A stretch of 64,000 bases of DNA from Anodontia alba (GCA_964016985.1 OZ024825.1:36517557-36581556); one strand, 5' to 3'; positions 55,305 to 64,000 are shown, counted from the first letter of the stretch. Numbers and translations: made by a program. The notes: generated from the letters alone by a model not told the origin.

Positions 55305-55382
<78 letters not shown>
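55127..55382. repeat. Compound microsatellite: (GT)n, (GA)n, (CA)n, (TG)n
   Basis: GTGTGC/GTATGT, about 15 GA, about 31 CA, a 25-bp spacer, then about 38 TG. CA followed by TG makes a long inverted tract. Frames of pure VC or TH repeats are artefacts. Confidence 0.95.
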
Positions 55383-55385
<3 letters not shown>

Positions 55386-55598
55386 TGTTGAGGTTTTACG
55401 GCCCACTCAACCCAATGGGATCATGTCGAGCGCGGTCAGTTTACCTAACCACACATTTACTGGGCAGGCTTAGTCCTCTAAGCGGTTAACCAGTACTGTG
55501 CACATTCTTTCGCTAGAAACTGACAACTGCCCTTCTTGAATCAGCAGAAGGGAGAGAATGACCGTAGAAAATATTTCATGATCAATCTCCACGAAAGA
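55383..55598 (-). mobile_element. SINE, 5'-truncated, between two TG arrays
   Basis: Reversed tail GTTGAGGTTTTACGGCCCAC, body with CTTCTTGAATCAGCAGAAGG, ending at CTCCACGAAAGAATG where the tRNA head should follow. Close to the copy at 8880-9187. Confidence 0.85.

Positions 55599-55599
<1 letters not shown>

Positions 55600-55694
<95 letters not shown>
55600..55694. repeat. (TG)n microsatellite
   Basis: About 47 uninterrupted TG units directly at the SINE's truncation point. Confidence 0.97.
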
Positions 55695-55696
<2 letters not shown>

Positions 55697-55699
55697 ACA

Positions 55700-56209
55700 G
55701 AACAGAAGAACAGAACAGACTGGTATTTTATTGTTTTGAATATAATCCAGGATTTTATATTACTTAAATCAGAGATTGTCTGATCGAAATTATTCTCGGA
55801 CGTGACCCCTAATTTCAATTATTTCACGTTTTGTTATAGATCATAGATGCTTTCTTTACTTGTTATTGTATTTCAATTTTAAAATATGCTTGCGAAATAA
55901 TTGAAATAAGTGGTTCTGTAATCATGGCTAGAGCAAGCAATATGCGTCATCTACACAGACTCCTCGCGCTGGAGCTTGCTGCTTTAGGCTGATTTTGATG
56001 GTATTTGTAAAAATGAAGTCCTCCGATTAAAATGTATCTCAACAAGTTGATCAGTGTTCATAAAAAAGAAAAAAAAAACGATCTTTTGTAAATTGCAAAG
56101 CTGTACAATTTATATAACGCAACAGCATAAACAAACAAATAATATAAACAGATCTGATTATTATTTAAGAAACAATCAACGTCGTATCTCAGCGTCGTAT
56201 GGTGGTGCT
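55700..56209. other. No gene or recognised repeat
   Basis: AT-rich with an A-rich patch near 56060-56080. No supported gene. Confidence 0.35.
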
Positions 56210-56511
56210 CTGCTAAACGAATCCGAGACGTTTCGCCCCCAAACCATTTCCTCCCCTAGTCGTTTCGCCCCCAAGACGTTTCCTCCCTGGTCGTTTCCCC
56301 CCTAGTTGTTTCGCCCCCCTTATCGTTTCGTCCCCCTAGTCGTTTCTCCCACTTTTCATTGTAAAACTAATTTTCACTGTTGAACATTTATTAGAGGTGA
56401 GAAGAGGCAAATATTTAAGTAGCATCATCGCCCTGTCACGTCAGCCTAAGGATAACTTATCCTTAGTTACCGGCCGGCACCGGGCCTTAAAAGCTCGTGT
56501 GTGTGTGTTGG

Positions 56512-56965
56512 GGGGGGGGGGGGGGGGGGTAACATCCTATATATGGCATATTACGGACGTGCGTGCCGAATAGCCCCCTTTTTCAGCACTGCCAGGTATA
56601 TGATTGGTCCCCTTTTTTCAACAAAAAATATATGAATGGCCCAGTTTTTCTGGATTCCCTATGAGGGCCCCATTTTTCTGACATCCTGGTATATGCACAT
56701 ATTTTTCGCTCAGAGATTTTTTCGAGGCTGCTTATCCTCTTGGTATTACATGAATTGACTGTGATATTTGTGTAACAACCAGCAAAAATGGGTAAAAAAA
56801 AAATCAAAGGGCAGTTTATGAATAGGTCAACATTTTGGATGATCAAGTATATGAATGGGTCCGTTTTTTCAAAGGCCAGGTATATGAATGGGGTAGGTTT
56901 TGAAATACTGGCTCGCACACCCGTACCAAAATTACCTCTGTTACCGCCCCCCCCCCCCCCCCCCA
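56512..56965 (+). mobile_element. Family J element bounded by G and C runs
   Basis: G18 then GTAACATCCTATATATGGCA at left; GGTACGGGTGTGCGAGCC (complement) and C20 at right. So the ends are GGGGGTAAC inverted repeats. Inside, ATATACCTGG and AAAAAGGGACC words repeat. The left 190 bp match 11085-11287 reversed. Nested in the 56221-57782 element. Confidence 0.6.
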
Positions 56966-57057
56966 CCCCCAACCCCCCTCAAGAGCTTAAAAGTTGCCAC
57001 TCGAAGAGGTGTGAGGCTGTTTTCTTCAAAAATTTTAGTGTAACTATTTACCGACCA

Positions 57058-57205
57058 TCTTTTTTTATTTATTTTTTTTTTATTTTTTTATTTATTTTTT
57101 TTTTTTAATCTTATTTATGTATTTTTTATGTATTTTATTGTTTTATTATCTTTTTTTTTTATTACGTTTAATCACTTGTTTTGCATATTATTTTTTTCTT
57201 TCTTT

Positions 57206-57239
<34 letters not shown>

Positions 57240-57240
57240 T
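57058..57240. repeat. T-rich low-complexity tract
   Basis: TTTAT and poly-T, including a run of about 32 T near 57208-57238. Confidence 0.9.
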
Positions 57241-57793
57241 CATATATCTTTTCTATTCATTAGTTTTATTTTTGTTACTTATTTTAATAACAGCAAATGA
57301 CAATTAACTATCTGTTCTAAAGTCTCGTAACTAAATCATGACTATTCACACGAACATCTCTGGTGTCGTCAGTCAATTTAAAACAAAACTGGTAAAGGTG
57401 CTGAAGCGATAATTAAAGGTGTTTAACTTTGCAAAGAGCGCGTGTTTTCACACCTCATCATTAATCGCATTAATTGTGTGATTAATGAGTCAAACCAAAT
57501 AAACAATGTGATTAACGGTATTGATCAAAACAGGTAATATTTATCATATTTCCTAATTAACATTTTCATTCAAAGTACATGCTCTGCTCTCTCTCTCCCT
57601 TTCTCTTTGTCTCACATGGAGTTAATAAATCTTTTATATAAAAAAAAAATAGGGGGAAATGGTTTGGGGGCGAAACGACTAGGGTTGGGGGGCGAAACGA
57701 CTAGGGGACCAAAAAAGGGGCGAAACAACTAGGGGGGAAACGACCAGGGGGGAAACGTCTTGGGGGCGAAACGTCTTGTTACCTGCTAAACGA

Positions 57794-58594
57794 GGGAACC
57801 CGCTCTGAGCGAAACCTGTTGGTACGAACATGAAAAGGGGCGAAACAGCCATGAGCCAAACTGACTGGTTTCCAGCACAGAAAAGGTTGACATTTTGTTT
57901 GGACCAAGGTCAAGAAACGAAGATGTACACACGTTTTTCAATTTTCATACTATTTTACCACTCTTTACAGTAGTTACTGACCAAGAATAGCGAGAACTGG
58001 AAATGTATCTTCCATGATCAAACTGGAAATTAAGGGTTTGATCCGCAAGAGAACTATATCAAAAGCAAAAACATTCGTCGAAGCTAAACAAGCTTGTGTG
58101 ATCAGCGTTGCCATTTTCTCGCTTTTTTCTTCTTCTTTTTATATATACTGTCATAGGCCCTCGCGGGCTTTTTAAGCAGCTCTTACTGGCTAGAAAAATT
58201 TACTTAAAAATATGAATCTTGCTCAAGGAGAAAAAGGAAAAGAAGTGCACAATACTGCCCGTGGGGTGGGGAATGAACCTGCATCCAATCGATGGTGACA
58301 AATCCTAAAAATTTGGACACTCTAAATTTTGTGAATTACCATAAAACTAATGGCTTCAAAAGATGCAAACCAGGTGGCAAACAGTGTAGTTCTGATCTGA
58401 TTGCAGCTGTAGCAGTCTGATTGTGTGCACTGTTAGCTCTTGTGCAAACCAGTCTGTCTGATAACTTGGGATCACAGCGGTATTCAAACTGTTTGTTCAC
58501 TTGTATTTTATAATAATTAGTAAGTACTGCTTGTAATCTTTGTACTATATGTAAATAACCATGTTCATTTAATGCACAAATGTATATACATTTA
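57794..58594. other. No gene; family C trace
   Basis: 57800-57860 still has two GGGCGAAACAGCC / GAGCGAAACC words outside the target duplication. 58376-58430 has GGTGGCAAACAGTGTAGTTC and a worn family C hairpin. Nothing else. Confidence 0.35.
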
Positions 58595-58799
58595 CAGTGA
58601 TTTTTTTACCTGCGCATCCCGAGTCCCGTACTCACATTTTTGCTTTGGGACTCACATTTTAAATCTCAGCGAGTCCCAGGACTCACAAAGTTATAGTGGA
58701 AAATTCTGTAATGGACGCAATGATTTTCTATAGGACTCACTTTATATAGCCCAAGCGAGTCCTGGGATGCACAGGTATAAAATTGTAAATAAATCACTG
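58595..58799. mobile_element. 205-bp TIR element (CAGTGATTT ends)
   Basis: CAGTGATTTTTTTACCTGCG at left and its near-complement GTAAATAAATCACTG at right; inside, GGGACTCACATTT and AGCGAGTCCCAGGACTCACA words repeat in both orientations. Direct CATTTA on both sides (58589-58594, 58800-58805) may be a 6-bp target duplication. No superfamily assigned. Confidence 0.65.
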
Positions 58800-58882
58800 C
58801 ATTTATAGAGGGCCTCATGGAAGATTAGCTATAGCATGCGCTTTTATGTATTTGCTAAATGTTGTTACCCTCTTTAAATAAA

Positions 58883-58905
58883 GTCTTTACTTACTTACTT
58901 ACTTA
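58883..58905. repeat. (ACTT)n microsatellite
   Basis: About five TTAC/ACTT units. Confidence 0.8.
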
Positions 58906-59091
58906 CAAATACAGAAGATACAATATAACATCAGTGCAATCCTGTGCACTAGATGATTTCATTGCTGTTTAACCATGTACTGTGCCAAAATTCATTTTTG
59001 TGTCAGTTACATGGTATGCATCAACTATTTGCAACCAGATAATCAGCAATTTCGGATCAAATATCATAGCTGCAGATAAGAGGAGGTATCT

Positions 59092-59161
59092 GCATATTAT
59101 TTTTCTTATTTCTCCACAAAAACATATGTTGTGGGTACTCATTAGAAGCACCTCAGTGGTT
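59092..59161. mobile_element. Family B core hairpin, copy 4 (left arm only)
   Basis: TTCTTATTTCTCCACAAAAA, CATATGTTGTGGGTACTCAT, TAGAAGCACCTCAGTGG; the right arm is missing. Preceded by GATAAGAGGAGGTATCTGCA, as at 62630. Confidence 0.75.
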
Positions 59162-59279
59162 AAATTGTCATTATAAACAATTTGATTATGGTGTTAGGTA
59201 TCTTCAGACCTACATGTATGTCATGTTTGCTCTAATATGTTTTGAACAGTGATTTATTCCTCGTTTTCTGATTTCTTGA

Positions 59280-59390
59280 TAGATTATTGGTCCCCCTACA
59301 CTATCAACAACCTGGATCAGTATTCTGATTGGCTGAAAATTATAAGTGGGTGTGGCATCTTGATTTATTCAGCATGGCAAGGGTTAACAA
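59280..59390. repeat. Family C second-type flank, diverged
   Basis: CTGATTGGCTGAAAATTATA then AGTGGGTGTGGCATCTTG and CAGCATGGCAAGGGTTAAC match the flank at 47150-47220. No stem. Confidence 0.6.
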
Positions 59391-59459
59391 ATTGAAAAAG
59401 CTGGTTTAAAAATGCAAAATTTTGAAAATACTCCCTATAATGTACTAAACCCGTGTATG

Positions 59460-59700
59460 TATACCCCATTTCTTCACTACCATATTCTTACCTTAAGTAT
59501 TTGGACACCTCAACTCCTTACCATACTTGTTCTAAAATTTAAACAAGTACAATTTACTACCTGATGTTATGTCTAATAATTGCTGGATGAGTGGCAAACT
59601 GTAGACCCTGATGAGACGCCACATCCTGTGGCATCTCATCTGGGTCTACACTATTTTCTCAGGCCTGTCTGTCCAAATCCATACGCTAAATATGGTATAT
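59460..59700 (+). mobile_element. Family C hairpin, copy 11
   Basis: Hairpin 59593-59655: GGCAAACTGTAGACCCTGAT, inner GAGACGCCACATCCTGTGGC. It lies in the intron just upstream of the COX6C-like exon. Confidence 0.75.
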
Positions 59701-59736
59701 ATTATAACATAATAAGGTGTGTTTTCTGTTTTTCAG

Positions 59737-59930
59737 ATCATCATGTCGGCAGCAGCTGCAGGTGCGGGGAGGGCTATACAAAAATTGCCCAAACCCAACA
59801 TGAAGAATCATTTCAGGGACTATTTAGTGAAGACCTTTTATTATGGCTTGCCAGGATCCACTGCACTTACCATGATATGCTATGTTCTTTATGTACAAAG
59901 ACGAGCGAAGGTTTATGATGAATACTTTGG
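59737..59930 (+). CDS. COX6C: COX6C-like (cytochrome c oxidase subunit 6C) exon, partial gene
   Basis: Subunit 6C is a small nuclear-encoded protein of mitochondrial complex IV, with one membrane span in the inner membrane. The exon follows TTTTCTGTTTTTCAG and ends before GTAAGT (59931). The ATG at 59743, six bases in, opens 62 codons plus two bases. Residues: an alanine-rich start, KLPKPNMKNHF at about 14-24 (the LPKP motif of the family), a membrane helix GLPGSTALTMICYVLYV at about 35-51, then QRRAKVYDEYF at about 52-62, matching the family's (R/K)-K-A-Y-x-x-(F/Y) segment after the span. The remaining C-terminal 15-20 residues should lie in a later exon that I could not find before 64000. 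The leader exon is also not seen. Confidence 0.78.
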
Positions 59931-60751
59931 GTAAGTCTGGTTGACTCCTCTGCAAACAAGAGAATGGCTACTGACATCAATATGATGGTAGGATTATATG
60001 ACTATACTTTACAGGCTCTCTGGTGAATAAGTTGCAAATGTCTGCTTGTCCAGTACAGGAATTTCTCTCGTGTTAATCGCAGCTGCAGCAGGTAACATTT
60101 TAGTTATATATTCAGATATATTTTTTATGCCCCGGTGTGCCGAAGGCAGGAGTGGAGCATATAGCGTGTCGCTGTTATGTTACATGCATATGTGCATATG
60201 TCCAGTCTTCGCGAAAAGTGCAGGACTGTCTGACAAAACTGACATTTTTTCATTTTGTCCTGCAAAAACTGTCTGACAAATGTCCTGTGATTCTTAGCAA
60301 AGAAAATAATATTCTGACAACAAATATACCTTCAGTCCTGCAGATAATCTGTCCCGCAAAAGATTAAAGTCTGTCTGACAGCTGTCCTGCATCAGTAGAA
60401 AACATTTTGCGAAGACTATGTCCTTTTCGTAACCAGAATCTAACAAATGTTAAAGTTTACATTCAAGTTTATATGCAAGTTTACCTGCATATTTACATTC
60501 ACATTTATGTCCGAGTTGTCATAACTTTGATACCTTTTATGCTACAAAGTTGAAATTTGGTATGATATTTACCCATACCAAGACCTTAGACCATGGTAGA
60601 GACTAAGAGTTGCCCCTGAGCGGGGCCAGGGGTCAGAATGTATAACAGGTCATATTGAACACATTCAGAATTGCAATAGAATCATAAGTCTCGTACCGTT
60701 ACTTGCCCTAGAAAATTAGAAATCGGGTATAATGATCAAAGAAGAAGAGCC
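59931..60751 (+). other. Intron after the COX6C-like exon
   Basis: About 60140-60420 contains repeated CTGTCTGACAAA(A/T)C(T) and GTCCTG(C/T) words in forward and reverse form around TTCGCGAAAAGTGCAGGACT and TTTTGCGAAGACTATG, so it may be a worn inverted-repeat element. No further exon was recognised. Confidence 0.45.
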
Positions 60752-61115
60752 GGCCTCGGTGCCTCTGTTGGATGCGCATCTGGCTGGAGACCAGGAAGTC
60801 GCGGGTTCCACCTCTGCCGAGATCAACAACATTCTTTCGTAGAGATTGATCATGAAATATTTTCTATGGTCATTCTTTCCCTTCCGCTGATTCAAGAAGG
60901 GCAGTTGTCAGTTTCTGGTGAAAGAATGTGCACAATACTGGTTAACCGCTTAGAGGACTAAGCCTGCCCAGTAAACGTTTGGTTAGGTAAACTGACCGCG
61001 CTCAACATGACCCAATTTGGTTGACTGGGCCGTAAAAGCTCAACACAAACAAACTGACCATGCACGACTTGACCCCATTGGGTTGACTTTGCCGTAAAAC
61101 TACACACAAACAAAT
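60752..61115 (+). mobile_element. tRNA-derived SINE with duplicated 3' tail
   Basis: Head GGCCTCGGTGCCTCTGTTGG (worn A box), B box GGTTCCACCTC, body TTCCGCTGATTCAAGAAGGG, GGTTAACCGCTTAGAGGACT, tail GACTGGGCCGTAAAAGCTCA then ACACAAACAAAC to 61054. A second tail copy (GACCCCATTGGGTTGACTTT, ACACACAAACAAAT) follows at 61055-61115. Full-length copy in sense with the COX6C-like gene. Confidence 0.85.
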
Positions 61116-61226
61116 CACAGATGAAATAGTTTATACAGAGACCAGAGTTTAGAAACTAGATCATGTTAGGGGTGGGGCTGTGTGGAGGGGCCAAAGGAAA
61201 TGGCCATAGCTGTGTTCTTTGGACAC

Positions 61227-61231
<5 letters not shown>

Positions 61232-61262
<31 letters not shown>

Positions 61263-61372
61263 CAGAAACAATAGAGCTTAGCGTTTTATCACATGAAATA
61301 CAAAAATGTACCAAGTTTTATTTTCCCTGAACAATAATAATTTTGCTTAGCGCTTTAAGGGTTAAAAAGAAC
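61232..61372. repeat. Poly-T and family D trace
   Basis: T30 at 61232-61262, then TTTATCACATGAAATACAAA and GCTTAGCGCTTTAAGGGTTA, words of family D ends and core without a full hairpin. Confidence 0.45.
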
Positions 61373-61497
61373 AACATAGAGCAAGCTTCTGAAAAGTGCA
61401 TATTCACTGCATACATGACCGTACATGATGCGGGCTCTATACAATATAGTGCATGCAGTGGTGTATTTGACTCCATATAAGGGAGGGTATCCGGTAA

Positions 61498-61616
61498 ATA
61501 TTTTTCTTATTTCTCCACGAAAACATATGTTGTGGGTACTCATTAGAAGTGCCTCAGCGAGGCACTTCTAATGAGTAGCCACAACATATGTTTTTGTGGA
61601 GAAATAAGAAAAATAT
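61498..61616. mobile_element. Family B hairpin, copy 5 (best)
   Basis: 119-bp near-perfect palindrome: ATATTTTTCTTATTTCTCCA, CGAAAACATATGTTGTGGGT, ACTCATTAGAAGTGCCTC and complement, loop AGC. One unpaired difference (GTAGCC against GGTACTC arm) and one base (CGAAAA/TTTTTG). G/C then T/A at the variable stem positions. Confidence 0.85.
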
Positions 61617-61639
61617 CAATAATTTTGGATTGAAAAAAG

Positions 61640-61928
61640 CACTTTAACTAGTGCTATGGCATATCCAGGGGTCACAAGTTTGAATCCCAGCTCAGGTACA
61701 TAACTCTCATTATAATTCATCATAAAATCTTTTCCATGGTTGTTCTCCCCCTTCTGCTGATTCAAGTCACTGGTGTCAGTCACTGGTGACAGTATGTGCA
61801 CAAGTACTGGTTAACTGCTTAGAGGACTAACCCTGCCCAGGAGAAGTGTGTGTAGGTTAATTGACTGGCTCAGTCAATGTGACCATAATAATGTTGATTG
61901 GGCAGTGAAACTCCAAATCAAACAAAAT
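61640..61928 (+). mobile_element. Degenerate tRNA-derived SINE
   Basis: Head with GTTTGAATCCC (B box), body CATAAAATCTTTTCCATGGT, CTTCTGCTGATTCAAGTCAC, GGTTAACTGCTTAGAGGACT, tail GATTGGGCAGTGAAACTCCA then AATCAAACAAA. Older than the copy at 60752. Confidence 0.75.
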
Positions 61929-62327
61929 CCTGGCTCTTTGATTATTGACATCGAGGGTGGAATACATGTATTAACATACAGTCAGGGTGGTAACCATTTT
62001 CAGTTATGACTAATATAAATGTCACAAGATAAATTACTCCCTTTTCATAAATAAAGTTTTCTTTCCTTAGTTTTAAAACAAAAACATTTGTTTTCTGCTG
62101 TTTGTTTTCTCTTGAAAATTCATTAAAACGCTGTATTTTCTAAATACAGAATTAATCTATTAATATGGAATTTGGGAATTTCTTAGATATGGTTAGGTTC
62201 CTGAAATCCAGATTCTGACTGCAACAGTGAATTGAACAGACTCAATATATAGATGTTTAGCAGAGAAAAGATTAATACATAGCTAAATACATAGCTTGAT
62301 AGGGGATGGGGGTGGGGTCATCCTTTT
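61929..62327. other. No gene or recognised repeat
   Basis: AT-rich; nothing recognised. Confidence 0.4.
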
Positions 62328-62329
62328 TT

Positions 62330-62441
62330 TAATTTTTCTTATTTGTGCAAAAAGCATATGTTGTAGGTACTCCTTAGAAACACCTTACTGATGCACTTCT
62401 AATGAGTACCAACAACATTTTTTTGTGCACAAGAAAGAAAA
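62330..62441. mobile_element. Family B hairpin, copy 6 (diverged)
   Basis: AATTTTTCTTATTTGTGCAA, CATATGTTGTAGGTACTCCT, then TGCACTTCTAATGAGTACCA and TTTTTTTGTGCACAAG. The stem has several mismatches. Confidence 0.7.
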
Positions 62442-62655
62442 GTACTTTTCGGATGAAAAAGGTGCCAAATCTGGAGATATGTTAATAACGTGAAATTATC
62501 TCAGAATATTTTGGATTTTCGGAAGGTGTGCAAAGCCCAGGTTCTCTTGACCTTTTGCACAGAATCTGGCACTTTTGAAAATCCCCCAATTCTAAAATAA
62601 CTATGAAACCTACTATGTAAGCATACATCTAGATAAGAGGGGATATCCACATGAT

Positions 62656-62770
62656 GTTTTTCTTCTTTTACAATGGAAACATATCTTATGGGAACTCATT
62701 CGAAGCACCTCGCAGATGCGCTTCTAATGAGTTTCCATAACACATGTTCTTGTAGAGATAAGAAAAATAT
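62656..62770. mobile_element. Family B hairpin, copy 7
   Basis: GTTTTTCTTCTTTTACAATG, TCATTCGAAGCACCTCGCAG, ATGCGCTTCTAATGAGTTTC, AACACATGTTCTTGTAGAGA. Mismatched stem. Confidence 0.7.
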
Positions 62771-63244
62771 CAGTACATTTATACAGTACAGTATAACAGC
62801 ATGTTGATAAAAAAAAAAATGTGTTTCTGGAACTATTTGTTTTATGGTAATGATTTCTAAATGGAATATAATTCTGAAACTGGATCGCTCGAGTAAAAAA
62901 CTAGGTTTCGATATTAAACAATTGAAAAACTTTGTGAATACACCAGACAGTCAGGAGCATAACATCTACAAGTTTTTTGGGGTTTTTTTGTTGTTTTTTT
63001 TTCAACTCAAAAGAGTTAACAATTTTGCTACAATTTGTGGATTTAGCATGTTCCAGTTATTTTTTAATTTGTGTCAATTTTTCACCTTCTGATTGTAGAC
63101 TTACAGCAATTTTCATGGGCAAGATTGCCAAGTGGTTAATTTTGTATCAAAGATCTATTACGTAACTTTATGATCAAGCAACAAAATTTTGTCTCATTAT
63201 CTAGTAATGTATATGCAGGGCCTTTGAAGTTAATAAAAAAAATA
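62771..63244. other. No gene; low complexity
   Basis: Short forward frames at 62844-63092 and 62977-63165 overlap a TTTTTTGTTG patch (about 62970-63005) and lack domains. No COX6C-like continuation seen. Confidence 0.4.
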
Positions 63245-63446
63245 TACTTTTTAACTAATTTATGTTATTGTTAAACTATTTACAAATCTTGAGAAATAAC
63301 CTAAATAAAAGCCTTCCGCCAAAGGTAAGTTAACTCTTACACTTTGAAAGTGTAAGAGTTAACTTACCTTTGGCGGAAGGCTTTTATTTAGGTTATTTCT
63401 CAGATTTGTAAATAGTTTAACAATAACATAAATTAGTTAAAAAATA
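63245..63446. mobile_element. Family H: almost perfect 200-bp palindrome
   Basis: Two arms of about 95-100 bp: TTAACTAATTTATGTTATTG ... GCCTTCCGCCAAAGGTAAGT ... CTTACACTT, and the complement from AAGTGTAAGAGTTAACTTAC. I see one single-base difference within the arms (AAATCTTGAG against AAATCTGAG) and essentially no spacer. No other copy in the window. Confidence 0.85.
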
Positions 63447-63828
63447 CTTAAAAGTTACTTTACAGTTGAATTTTAACTTTACCAAGTTATAAATCTTCTC
63501 AAAATTTTAACCTTTAGAAGTTATGCTCTTTACTGTTAGAGAGAATGACCATGACTCCATGAAAACTGGTCTGAATAATTGCTTTGTAAGTTCTTGGTTA
63601 GGGTTCATAGCTTCATAAATGCGGTCAAAAACTAGGTACCCAGACCAAAATAAAGGGAAATCTTGTTAGCACTGCAGAGGCCATATAATACATTGTATTT
63701 GCCATATCATATACCGTCATATTTTGGCCCAAACTTCAGGAAACTTCAGGAAAGTTTATAAGAATATTTGAATTGATGGTTTGCAGGTTGAGTACAGAAC
63801 TTGGTTAGAGTTTAGTGAGATCTCTAGA
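63447..63828. other. No gene or recognised repeat
   Basis: Contains AACTTCAGGAAACTTCAGGA (a short tandem) near 63733. Nothing else. Confidence 0.4.
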
Positions 63829-63896
63829 TTTTCTTATTTCTCTCTTAAAAAAAAAATGTTGTAGGTACTTATTAGAATCACCTCGCATTTAATAAC
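63829..63896. mobile_element. Family B fragment, copy 8 (left arm)
   Basis: TTTTCTTATTTCTCTCTTAA, AATGTTGTAGGTACTTATTA, GAATCACCTCGCA, without a right arm. T at the variable position. Confidence 0.7.
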
Positions 63897-63899
63897 TAA

Positions 63900-63973
63900 G
63901 TCTCCGTAGATATGTATGTTGTGTGCACTCATTAATTTAATGAGTGCAAATAACATACATTTCTTCGGAGACT
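63900..63973. mobile_element. Short hairpin related to family B, copy 9
   Basis: GTCTCCGTAGATATGTATGT, TGTGTGCACTCATTAATTTA and complement ACATACATTTCTTCGGAGAC. It keeps the ATGTTGTG.GCACTCATTA arm but lacks the GCCTC tip. Confidence 0.7.
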
Positions 63974-64000
63974 TGGAAAGAAATTATCTCAGAATTGTTA

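Larger units (their letters stand above)
56221..57782. mobile_element. Foldback/MULE-like element with word-repeat ends, 11-bp target duplication
   Basis: 1562 bp flanked by ctgctaaacga at 56210-56220 and 57783-57793. The left end is about seven tandem words of the type CCCCCTAGTCGTTTCG; the right end is the same words complemented (GGGGGCGAAACGACTAGG). The inverted ends are thus built of 15-17-bp subrepeats, as in foldback elements, and the 9-11-bp duplication fits the Mutator-like superfamily. The interior has a family J copy, T-rich DNA and no transposase. Confidence 0.75.

Noticed and set aside
55047..55818. Frames of repeated VC, TH and RE residues
   Set aside because: Products of (TG)n, (CA)n and (GA)n arrays.

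Overview
The window reads as nuclear DNA of a marine invertebrate, most likely a bivalve mollusc. The grounds are very low coding density, intron-style splice signals, dense microsatellites, tRNA-derived SINEs, and many short hairpin or foldback transposons plus long tandem-cored elements of kinds familiar from clam and mussel genomes. The bivalve assignment is inference; no species is claimed. No bacterial features were seen.

Host genes are few. At the left edge, on the minus strand, lies the first coding exon of a NOL4 (nucleolar protein 4)-like gene (102-413), with a GTAAGT donor. Near the right end, on the plus strand, is a COX6C-like exon (59737-59930) with consensus acceptor and donor. 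Two weaker exon candidates are a C2H2 zinc-finger exon (40551-40801, minus) and an unrecognised terminal-exon-like reading frame (45598-45811, minus).

Transposon-borne coding remnants are a nearly full-length CR1/L2-like LINE on the minus strand (about 11290-15660: PHD-type ORF1, then endonuclease and reverse transcriptase, broken by two in-frame stops and at least two frameshifts) and a decayed Helitron-like fragment (35158-36423: cysteine-protease-like domain, then a zinc-ribbon segment).

Region by region. 0.9-5 kb is a cluster of 'GTCGTCTGCTG' hairpin elements (family D). 5.6-7.4 kb holds three family A hairpin elements, two of them inside a 438-bp tandem duplication. 8.1-9.6, 17.2-18.4 and 22.5-30.1 kb hold long tandem-cored elements whose ends carry CTCACCTGAG (family P), one nested inside another. 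31.9-33.8 kb is a three-level nest of inverted-repeat elements. 36.8-54 kb is a mosaic of short hairpin families A, B, C, D, I, N and O, pogo-like MITEs (G), GATA arrays and a 30-bp palindromic minisatellite. 54.3-57.8 kb is microsatellite-rich and contains a 1.56-kb foldback element with an 11-bp target duplication. 58.6-64 kb carries the COX6C exon, SINEs, family B hairpins and an almost perfect 200-bp palindrome.

The most notable theme is that several dispersed families are built round long hairpins whose arms change together. Families A and B share a core stem despite different outer sequences, and family C has two stem versions, each self-complementary. Letter names (A, B, C and so on) are local labels used only in this annotation.
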